This document shows positions 23,581 to 33,917 of a DNA stretch of 64,000 nt, in pieces. Under the pieces are notes generated by a model. It searched no databases and was not told where the DNA came from. It saw nothing but the letters and a program-made list of their open reading frames with translations. Source of the DNA: Primulina eburnea (taxonomy: Eukaryota; Streptophyta; Magnoliopsida; Lamiales; Gesneriaceae); the NCBI RefSeq assembly GCF_022965805.1, contig NC_133103.1, positions 48,863,693 to 48,927,692 of the forward strand. Reading direction: 5' to 3'. Within the stretch, counting starts at the first letter, position 1. Each line of letters opens with the position of its first letter. The translations under genes and the position numbers were made by a program.

Positions 23581-26501
23581 CTAAGTTTTGGCAATTTTAA
23601 GCTCAATGTCACTGTCTTCCCCTACTATTTCCTTTGCTGAAGTCTCTGCTTTACGCGAACAACCATCCAACTCGATTATTTCAAGGGTTGGAATATTTCC
23701 GATTTCGGAAGGGATTGCCTCCAAGCCATGGCATTGCTAAAGGATGAGGTGCTGAAGGCTTGGGAAATGGTCCGTTTCAGTTTTCCAGTTCACTAGATGT
23801 GAATCATGAATCAACAGAAATTTCAATTGCTTGAATTCTTCATCATTTGTTTCCCAACAGTATCCAACCGTAGCTCTACTCAATTTGAGAACTTCGAGAT
23901 TAGGCAATACACCAATGATGGTCATTTGATCCCAAGGAATTTGACAGCCTTTTAAAACTAATTTTTTCAGTGAAAGAGGGAAGGCGAGCTTCGCCAAGAT
24001 ATTGTCCTTTGTCACAAAATTGAACTTGCAGCATAATGATTCAAGTTCACGCAAAGAGACAAGATTCTCCAGAGTGTTAAATTTGAAGCCAGCAGCATTA
24101 CAGTCATATGCAATCTTTAGCTTTTTAAGATTTGGGATTCTTGTGAAAACCTCATGCATAGATCTAAAATTGATTATTTCTGAAAGTTTCTGGAGATTTT
24201 TAAGAATGGTCCCCTTTCCACGAACATCAGGAATATCAGGCAAGTGAAAACCCAAAACCAGAAGATGCCTTAACTGCGACATTTCCCAAATTTCCGAAGG
24301 CATAGATTTTATATGCACGACTTGAGAAATAAGGGTTTGTAGATTCTTGAGTCTGGATATTGAAGACGGAATTCGAAAAACACACCCGAGCTCAAGGTAC
24401 TTTAGATTAATGAGTTCTAATATTTCCCCGGGAAACTTTGTTGCTGTCAACCTAACAATCAATACCTTGAGCATTCTTGAAGGTAGTTTAATTTTCGATG
24501 AAGTATCATCACCATGGCAAATCAAAGAATGGATAGCTGAAAAACTATCTATATGACAATAAGCAGACTCATCATGTTCTTTCATATTTGGACTCAGAAT
24601 CAAGCGTCGTTGGCTATTTATTTCCGACATATCAAAGGGTATAATGTTCCTATTCAAGACACAAAGAAACTTTTCCTTTTTACCCTCCCTGATGCATATG
24701 TCTCTAAACAGATCATGGATGCCACATATCTTTGGTTTCCCAAATGAATCATATTCATGCACAAAAATAAGGTTTCTTTCAATAACATCTCGTAAGTACT
24801 CTTTTGCAACCTCTTCCATGCTATTTGATCTGCTTGGCTTTACAAATCCCTCGGCAACCCACAGTTTTCAATTCTAGACACATATATTGCAGCATCTTCT
24901 TGGAAGGATCCAAAATAAAGGAAACATGCTTTCAAATGATGAGGCAAGTAGTTATAACTTAAAGTTAATATCTCTAAGGATGGATCATTATTAGTCTTTA
25001 AGACCAAACTTACACTTTCGGAAACATATCTCCAATATTCTTCTGTTAGCTCGTCCTTTCTAAGATGTCCACCAATGGCAGATATTGCTAGAGGAAGACC
25101 TTGGCATTGTCTAGCAATCTTCTTTCCAATTCCAATTAGTTCGGGTGGGCAATCGTTTTGCAGGAATATCTCTCGACGGAGTAGACTCCAACTCGAATCC
25201 TCATTTAAAAGTTGAATCTCATGATAAGTGCTATAAGAGTTGACATATGCTGCCACTTCTGAATGTCTACTTGTCAATATGATTCGGCTACCATTATTGT
25301 TATCCGGAAATATCTTTTTAATGTCATTCCAGGCCTGTTCATGCCAAACATCATCTAATACAATCAAATATTTTCTATCATATAAACTTTGATATATTTG
25401 TTGCGCAGCATCACGTTCTTCATCCAAAGGTACCTCAATATCTTCCAGAAGGCCTAAAACAATTTCCCTTACATTATATGTTTGAGATATCGTAACCCAA
25501 CCACGAATATCAAAAGACTCCTTGATCAGTTGACTATTGTACAAGATCCTAGCGAGGGTAGTCTTACCAATCCCACCCATGCCAACAATCGGGAGGATGT
25601 CTGTGTTGGATCGTCCTCCTACAAGTTCATCCAATAGTTTCATCTCCAGATTACTGTCTAGTGCCACCATATTGGTTGTTGTATTGCCCCTCGAGGCTGG
25701 CCTCGATGAACTAACAAGAGTCGGAATCCTCTGCTCGTGTATCCCATTCACTTCCTTCTCTATCGATTCGAAAGCTTCCATCACTTTTTCCAAGCTCTGA
25801 GGAAACATTTTGAATTTCTCATATCTATCACTTCCATACTTCTGCGGCAAGCCAGTTACTAAGAGAGATATAAAAACGTCAAGTGCATCATCGGTTGAAT
25901 CTATAATTTGCTTCATCAAAGCATGGACCTTTTGGGAGCTAATAGGTGGGAAATCATAAAGAAAGGCTCTTAAAGAAGCACTAGCTTTTTTACAAGAAGT
26001 GACTAGTTTCTCCTTAGCGAAAGGAAAAATGAATGGATCAGAAACAAGAACCTGCGTTAAAGCTTTTAAGCCAGACACAAGCTGCGTTGATGAATCAGTA
26101 AGAGTCTGAATCCTTTGCTCGAGCACCCCATTTCTCTTACGATGAAAATTCTGGACTTCACTTTTCACCGATTGGATATCTTCCATCATTTTCTCCAAGC
26201 TCCGAGGAAGCATTCCGAGTTTTTCATAACTCTCACTTTCATACTTGTGCAGAAAGTGAGTTGCTACGGGAGATTCGAACACGTCTTCTGCTTCATAGGC
26301 CGAATCCCTGATTTGGGTTATCAAATTATTGACCTTTTGGTTGCAAATTGTTGGTGGGCAATTATCAAGAAAGACCATTAAAGAAGCTATGGTTTCGTGA
26401 AAAGACTCGATTTTTTCTTTAGCACAAGGGAAGAAGTATGGATCAGAATCAAGAATCTGCTCCAAAGTTTGCGAAAGAGACAAAAGAGCAGCATACGCCA
26501 T
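23581..26501 (-). pseudogene. CC-NB-LRR (R1-like) with duplicated N-terminal domain; frameshift and stop
   Basis: The start MAYAALLSLSQTLEQILDSD (26501) matches the third NLR. The N-terminus has two tandem copies of the same roughly 140-residue helical domain: one with DPYFFPCAKEKIESFHETI, one with DPFIFPFAKEKLVTSCKKA, each ending EQRIQTL or EQRIPTL. NB-ARC follows with P-loop GMGGIGKTT, kinase 2 LIVLDDVW, RNBS-B GSRIILTSR, GLPL CQGLPLAISAIGG and RNBS-D CFLYFGSFQED. One missing base near 24870 shifts the frame; after it the other frame restores LWVAEGFV, then IHDLFRD at the MHD site and LRRs. A TAG at 23739-23737 stops the LRR, while the expected tail (GNIPTLEIIEL, then a second TAG at 23583) remains readable. 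With only two lesions it is a very recent pseudogene or carries assembly errors. Family role: intracellular immune receptor. Confidence 0.9.
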
Positions 26502-27796
26502 TGATGAAACAAAGGCAATAGAATTGATCAGTAACTAACACAAGATATGCTCCAAAATTCGCGCCAATTAACGCCTCTGATTTTTTTCAAATCAGAGTGT
26601 TGTTCCTTTTTCTCCTCTCTTGGAGTCATACATCAAAGCTCTTGCCCATACACACCACAACAAAATGGTGTAGTTGAACGAAAGCATCGTCATATTCTTG
26701 ACATAGCAAGATTCTTGCGATTCCAAGCATCGCTTCCACTTAAATTTTGGGGGATTGTGTTTTAACTGCGGTCTATCTCATTAACCGCACTCTCAGTCCT
26801 CTTATTCGAAACCAAACACCTTTTGACATACTATTTTGCAAATATCCTTCTTACTCTCATCTTCGGGTATTCGGCTGTCTTTGCTATGCAACAATTTTAA
26901 CTCGTGACCAAAAATTCTCTCCCCGAGCAAATGAGTGTGTTTTTTTTAGATTATTCTAATGTTCAAAAGGGTTATAGGCTCATGGAGCTTAAGACAAATA
27001 AGTTCCTGATATCTAGAGATGTAGTGTTCCATGAAGATTACTTTCCTTTTGCTCAATCAATGGATTCTCCTCCCTTTTGTTCCCATCCTTTATCTTTCAT
27101 AGATTCTACAGAGCTTGAAAATTCGGATCCTAACCTTAACTCATCCACTGATCATTCCCTGCTTCCTACACCAGCTGATGTCTCCATGATACAGCCACGC
27201 AAATCCACTCGCCCCACTCGGCCTCCTATTTGGACAACTGATTATTCCTGCCCTTCCCTATCCAGAAATATCTCTGCTTCATGCGTCTATCCTATATCAC
27301 GTCACTTACAATATTCAAACTTTTCTCCATCTTACCAACACTTTGTGGCAGCAATTTCTTCTATAACCTACGGCATTGGAATCTAATCATACATGGGCAG
27401 TGGTGGATTTGCCAGCAAATACTAAACCCGTTGGGTGTCGTTGGGTTTACAAAATAAAATATTTGCCGGATGGGAAGGTCGATCGTTTCAAAGCAAGATT
27501 AGTGGCGAAAGGCTACACTCAACTTCCGGGGATAGATTTTCATAACACATTCTCCCCCACTGCCAAAATTTGTCACCATTCGTTGTCTATTGGCCTTGGC
27601 GGCCATTAATCGATGGAGTCTTCATCAAATGGATGTGGCCAATGCATTTCTCCAGGGAGATTTGGATGAGGAAATCTTTATGTGTGTGCCACCGGGATAT
27701 AAGGTTCATGGTGCTAATAAAGTTTGAAAGTTACGTAAATCCTTATATGGCCTCAAATAGACATCTCGCCAATGGAATCACAAATTTGCTAGTGTC

Positions 27797-28807
27797 ATGG
27801 TTGATGCAGGATTTAAGCAATCCCAATATGATCATTCTCTATTTTTACAGCATGATTCTGATGGCATTACCCTCTTAATTGTCTATGTAGATGATATTGT
27901 TATCACAGGTAGTAATGAAGTTTCCATTACTCATGTCAAGCAATTTCTACACTCAAAGCTGCAACTTCACGATGTGGGCACTTTACGGTACTTCTTGGGA
28001 CTTGAAATTGCTCGCTCTAAAGAGGGCATTTATCTTAATCAAAGAAAATATGCTTTGGAACTTATTTCTGAAGCTGGTCTTTCGGGGGCGAAGCCGTTTG
28101 ATACACCGTTTGAACAACATAAACGGTTGACCAGCTTGGATTTGGATTTGATCATGAGCCAAGACACTTCAAATGATCATGTTCTTTCTCATCCTGATTC
28201 TTATGCTCATTTGGTTGGCAAGCTGATTTATCTTACAATCACTAGAACCGACTTATCTTATGTTGTTCAACACTTAAGTCAGTTTATGCACTCCCCCAAG
28301 CAATCTTACATGGATGCTGCACTTCGAGTTGTGAAATATATCAAGAAATCGCCTGGCCTTGGCATTCTCCTTCCTGTCCACAGCGCCTTCATTCTTACTG
28401 CCTACTGTGATTCGGATTGGGCCGCATGTCCCATGACTCGACGGTCCCTTACAGGTTATTGCATCAAATTGGGAAGCTCATTGTTATCTTGGCGAACAAA
28501 AAAGCAAAGCACCGTGTCCCGGTCTTCTGCTGAAGCTGAATATAGGGCCATGGCTACAACAACATGTGAAGTTGTTTGGATCACTGGTCTGCTGTCAGAC
28601 ATGGGCGTGCGTTTACAAGGCCCTACCGTCTTATATTGTGACAATAAAGCATCCTTGCATATTGCGGCAAATCCTATGTATCATGATCGTACCAAACACA
28701 TCGAAATTGACTGTCATTTGGTGCGCGAAAAGATCAAGGCAGGCTTGATCAAGACGGAGCACGTTTTACTTCTCACCAACTTGCAGATATCTTCACCAAG
28801 GGGTTGA
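27797..28807 (+). pseudogene. Copia RT (C-terminal part) and RNase H, longest open piece
   Basis: A 336-codon open piece holds the RT active site YVDDIVIT, a TLRYFLGLEIARSK block, a connection region, and RNase H with the catalytic region YCDSDWAACP, AEAEY and DNKAS. It is open throughout but lacks the upstream RT fingers in the same frame and ends at a stop caused by a shift before the element's own C-terminus. Confidence 0.85.
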
Positions 28808-28877
28808 GCAAAGAGCAGCATGATTTTTTGTTGTCCAAGTTTGGTGTTCGTGACCTATACCAAACTTGAGGGGGGTG

Positions 28878-29058
28878 TGTTGAATATAGCATAAGTCGTG
28901 TTTTGTTAATACTTGTTAGTACGCTTATTCAGTTAGTATACTGAGAGTATTTGAGAACTTGTATAAATAAGCTCCATATCTGTACAAAAACTCGCTCTGA
29001 TTTTTCCACTTCAATAACAAAAGGACGGTAGTTCCTTCATTTTCAGTTAACTTTTACA
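28878..29058 (+). repeat. 3' LTR of the second-family Copia element
   Basis: It begins TGTTGAATATAGC directly after the polypurine tract GAGGGGGGTG and contains a TATA-type box TATAAATAAGC near 28962. The end near CTTTTACA is approximate because no second LTR is present for comparison. Confidence 0.6.
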
Positions 29059-32000
29059 AGAAGTAGAAATTATGAGATCTCTAACTCCTTTGAAACAAAT
29101 AGTCGGAAGAGAAGTTATGAAAAAGAAACCCATTGGAAACGCATGAGAAACCCTCAAAGAGAAAAATTTCAAGAAAACTCAAACATCAACTACCACGAGA
29201 AATGTAGATATTGCTTAACCCCAACCATAATGAGGAAATGTGATGGAAGAAGCATGAAAAATGTGAGCATATGCGTTCGTTGGAAAAGAAGAAGATATCG
29301 ATCCACCAACAAAAAAATGATGGTACCATTCGAGAATGTCCCAAAGTGATTAGAACTTTAATTACCTTTAGCTTATACGAATAACAAATCGCTGAGAATT
29401 ATCTTGCCTAAAATAATAAATACCTTTTTAATTACTTTCCCAGACGTTATGAACAAAATAATCTGTTGCTCTAAAATATTAAGATTTTAGAATTAGAATA
29501 AACAGCGGATAAAGTGATTATTCATAGATACCTGATGTTATTCTTAGAGAAGAAAAATCGGAGAAAATTGCGACTAAAAAATGGGGATGAAAACAGACCA
29601 AAAGATTCGGGATTTTTAAATGACAATGAATCTATGGACTGTATTTCTTTAAGAAGGATAGATTGTAACACACCAAAATTTTTGAGGTATTTAGTCAAAA
29701 TTTTATTAATGGATTTAAATAATAATACTAAAAATAATAATTTAATTATATAAAATAAAATTTATTATCTTCAAAATGAAATTTAAAAAAATTTATATGG
29801 AATAAAGAGTATATCAGTAAAAATACATATATAAATTATATCAATACAATAAAAACATACTCATTTCTATAAAAATCATAATAAAAAATAATATTAAATA
29901 AAAGTGATAGTAAAATAAAATATGGAATAAATAGTTTTATTTAAATTTAACATTAATATTTTAGTAATATGAATAAATAGTTTTATTTAAATTTAACATT
30001 AAATATTTTAGTCAAGAAATAAGCTTGATATATGTTAAGAAATAATGACTTAGATATATGTCAATAAATGAGCTTTAAACTTGCTATGAGATTATGACTC
30101 GCTCTCCTTCATTTTTTTACTATAAATAGATCCCTAAAGAAGAATTTGGTCATGTTAAACAAGTCAAATTTGTGCATTGTGGTAAGTGCAATTTAGGGAG
30201 AGAAGTATCCAATTAGAAAATAGAGAAAAATAGCAAACTATCTCCAAAAATTCTGAAAATTTTACACAAGAATCTTTTTCCACCCATAAATCATGGTGCA
30301 TAGGAAGTATAACAAAATCATCAATCAATTTTGCCAAAAATATGATCCACAAATAACAGTTTCTGGAAAAATTTCTAAGGTAGATATTTGTAGCTTGTTT
30401 TTCTCATTATTATTTAATGAATTGAATTTTGTTTCGATCATAATATAAAAGTTGTTCAAAATTTTTCCTAGTTTACAAATATGTCAGCCGATCATCCTCA
30501 CAATTAAAGGTAAACCTATTTTTAGACGACTATAACAAGGTTGACATACATTCTAGTTTTTCAAAATATACTATTAATACGTTCCGAATTTTGAAAAATA
30601 ACGTCAAAATACAAAAACTCGAAAAGACCATTCGCAAGATAATTACTATGATTACTTAGTTAAAATATTTATACATTTTTTAATTTATTAATTATAGTAT
30701 ATTATTGCCTACACTGAACCAAAATGTCATAAAAGTAATAACCTTCATATCTATTAAAAAAGTTATTTATACTTAATTTTTTTGTTAAATATGATAAATT
30801 ATTTTACTTTCTAATAATTATATTTTAATTTATATATTTTTTATTGCATGATTACTTTATTTTTATTTACGTTCTAATTCATCGATAATCAACTAAAAAT
30901 CAAAATCATTTTTAAAATTTTACTTTATGATTTGTATACATCATTTTTGTTGACTAGGCAAAGACACGTGTGTTGCACGTGAGAATAGAAGTAAGGTCAA
31001 ACAATAGGGACAACAATAATGATAGAAATTTAATTTCAAAGTAGATCAGTTCCAAAGTTTATCAATATTACTGCCTTCATAATTTTTCCTTTTTGATCTT
31101 AATATCTTGTCTTTCTGGTATCTTTGGGTGTTGATAGATTCTTTTCATCTCCTATGTCAATTGATAGGATTTTCTGCTTCTTTGTGCTCTTGTTGTCTTG
31201 TCTTTTTCTTTGTTTTTCGCATGTGATGAATTATTTTTTTCTTTGGACCAAAAGCTGAAATAATCTTCATTTTCTTAACATCTTCGGAGGTGGCTTGTAA
31301 TTTTTAATATGTCACCAATCATTCAGCTATCATGAAAACTGGATAATTATGTTATTTTACAATATTTTTTGAACAAGAATTTATGTTTGACATTTTTGCT
31401 CCTCAATTTTTTGGAGATACTATTCAAGTCTTTCATCTTGGCATTAAAAAATGCTAGTTTTGATTTATGTGAAAATCGAAGAGTAACTGTTGTTCTATCA
31501 TGAAATATGTTGCCTTCAAAGCAATTCCCTCCTTCATATGTTTTTGTGAATGCTCTCAAACAGTTCTGGCATACATCATGTCATGGTGCTGCCTGAGGGC
31601 GAGGGCTGGGGCGCGAAGGGGATGTATGCGAGGTGAAGAGGCACGGGCTTGAGCTTTCCGTGAGCTTGAGTGCAGGTGCTGCACTTGCTCGTGTGTGCGA
31701 TGGCTCGAACACGGCCTCTAGCTTGGTTGCGACTCCGACTCTTCGATCAAACCCACGCCAAGGTGCTAAAGTTGTACAAGGTTCTTTTCAAAATTAGATG
31801 CATCGGGCAAGACGCGCGCGAAAATTGGAAGGAAAACGTATTAAAGGTTTTTTTTTTTAAGTGTGTCTCTTTGAAGACAATTGTTTTATTTGTGAAAATG
31901 CTTCTCTTAAATTTCATTGAAGATTGCGTGGAATTTACGGAAGGCAATTAAAGTATTTTTTAAAAAAAGTGCCAGTGCGTGAGTGAGTAACATTTTGGCA

Positions 32001-32935
32001 ACACTTTTGTGTATGTATTTATTTTCGAGACGAAAAAATGGGTGAGTCGAGTTTTTCGGACATCATGTATTCACGAGCATTATGTGTAAATTTTAAATAT
32101 TTGAGAGAACATGTGTATATTTAAAAAAAAAATTGGGGCAACCTTGAATGCCGTGGACGATGAAAATTTCAAGATTTTTAATGATTCATGGTGAATTTAT
32201 GACTGATATTTACGGTCGAGTGGATGTCGGCCTTCGGTCGGGGTGCCCCGCCAAACGTGACGATCCATTATGGGGAGTTAAACAAGAAATTAAGATCCAT
32301 TCTGGGAAATTGAAACCAGAAAATAAGATCCATTCTAGAGACACAACTTTATTTCTTATGTTTATGAGAGCGTAGAACCCCAACTAAGTGATAGGAGGAC
32401 ATCTGGGGTTACACATACTTGGGTTCCAATGGATTGGGTTGTTATTTGGAGACTGCGTGTCATACTGTTGGTTATATCTCAACCAAAGGTCAGTCTTACC
32501 TATTAAGATATGGCGTTCCTCTTTTGCGGCTCACCCAACCAACCAAATCATACAATATCGTATGCAACTTTATGTACGAGATCTTACAAAGAGGTCACTG
32601 TGAAATTTCAAAATAAGAATTGCAGAACAATAAATTCTTTAGTACTCATTGTGTAAAGAATATGATAAAACTTTAAAACGATAGACTTAGTTTCAATGAA
32701 AATCAATTTTAAAATAATTTAACATATTTGATACTAAATATTAAATTTCTTATTGTCCACGTTTATTTGGTCAAAACTACTACATTTTACCTAAAAATTA
32801 TAAACATTGGATAAATTTATCCAGATCAACTTAAGGGTAAGGGAATAAAGGTTGGTGAATTGAGATTTGTGAATTATTTGTGTTGTAAGTTATTTGAGAG
32901 AGCTTACAAATTACGCCAAATACCCTTTAATTTCG
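29059..32935. other. AT-rich intergenic DNA with weak TE-like patches
   Basis: No gene is supported. A 46-base tandem duplication lies at 29925-30012. A GC-richer patch at about 31590-31760 and the stretch 32140-32600 (with GTCGGCCTTCGGTCGGGGTG near 32226) look like remnants of LTR elements but carry no recognisable domain. Confidence 0.4.
29925..30012 (+). repeat. 46-base tandem duplication
   Basis: The unit GAATAAATAGTTTTATTTAA followed by ATTTAACATTAA occurs twice, starting near 29925 and 29971, with a one-base length difference. Confidence 0.85.
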
Positions 32936-33116
32936 AGTGGGTCTCATGTGAGACCGTCTCACGGATCCTAATCCGTGAAACGGGTTAACTCTACTCATAT
33001 TCACAATAAAACGTAATACTCTTAGCATAAAAAATAATATTTTTTCATGGATGACCCAAATAAGAGATCCGTCTCACAAATACGACCTGTGAGACCGTCT
33101 CAAACAAGTTTTTGCC
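32936..33116. mobile_element. MITE of the GTGAGACGGTCTCA family, copy D
   Basis: A well preserved copy: left end TGGGTCTCATGTGAGACCG, then TCTCACGGATCCTAATCCG, ATTCACAATAAAACGTAATA, CTCTTAGCATAAAAAATAAT, ATGGATGACCCAAATAAGAG, and right end GTGAGACCGTCTCAAACAAG. The inner TIR core GTGAGACNGTCTCA appears at both ends. It has no coding capacity. Confidence 0.8.
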
Positions 33117-33917
33117 TTAATTTTTCATGTGTTGATAAAATTCTTGCATAAAATATTAAATACAAGTTGATCATTAATTAATTAGAAGTATATTTGTTCG
33201 TTTTAAAATTAAATTTCGATGACACAAAAATATAAGTATGAATACAGATTAATGTTAAATTGTAGCACCCTAACATTTTGAGTTAAAATCAGTTAGAACA
33301 TAAGAATACTAGAAACAAAAGTACCATAGTCATTTTTAAAATTGGCCACAATTCCAGAACAATGATCTCTACTTCCAAGAAACTTAATTACGAATCCTCA
33401 CTTTGATAATACCTCTTGTTCCCCATGGTAAAAATTTAGTATTTAAATGAGTTTATAATGGATTATAATAAATTTATGTAACAACTTGGGATAATCATTT
33501 TCGTAAAGCGATGACGAATACAAAGTAGTTAATATAAGGCTCCATTGTGCTGTCACGCAGACGTTGACCCGGGCTCGGGATGTGGCACTCACAGTAAACC
33601 AATTGTCACAGAACAGTGCAAGAAAAAAATGAGTAACAGAAAATTCTATCTGCAATTCTGCATAGTTTAGTTTTACATGAAGCAAAAACTAAAGTATTCG
33701 ATCATGACATAACTAAGTCTGGCTGCAATTCCAGAGACTTTCAATTTGGAATTCCCCATCACTTGAATTTCTTGAAACTCATTCCAAGGAGTTCATCTAA
33801 TATAGAATTAGTTTTGCAAAAGCTGAAGGTTAAACACTGAGAAATGATCATCAAAAAAAAAAGAAATAGATAAGAAAATAAAACTATCTTTACATGACTT
33901 CTTGTCTGGATCTGATA
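33117..33917. other. intergenic, 3' side of the intact NLR
   Basis: AT-rich DNA without a supported gene. It likely includes the 3' UTR of the minus-strand NLR ending at 33918. Confidence 0.4.

Larger units (their letters stand above)
26560..29058 (+). mobile_element. 5'-truncated Ty1/Copia element of a second family, with 3' LTR
   Basis: The segment begins inside integrase ([17 protein letters not shown], the catalytic-Glu region). It continues through [12 protein letters not shown] ([44 protein letters not shown] at about 27880) and RNase H (YCDSDWAACPMTRRSLTGY, SSAEAEYRAMA, DRTKHIEIDCH). A G-rich polypurine tract leads to an LTR that starts TGTTGAATATAGC. Shifts occur near 27370, 27600, 27770 and 28800. 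Everything 5' of mid-integrase is missing. Its broken end lies about 60 bases upstream of the NLR start at 26501. It is clearly a different family from the elements at 13138-23132. Confidence 0.88.

Noticed and set aside
32148..32616. Overlapping plus-strand frames of 65-75 codons
   Set aside because: No domain recognised; the DNA looks like a decayed repeat, and the frames overlap in different phases.
29059..32935. Search for tRNA, rRNA or microRNA genes in the large intergenic region
   Set aside because: No cloverleaf with A and B boxes, no rRNA-like stretch and no convincing long hairpin could be recognised by eye.
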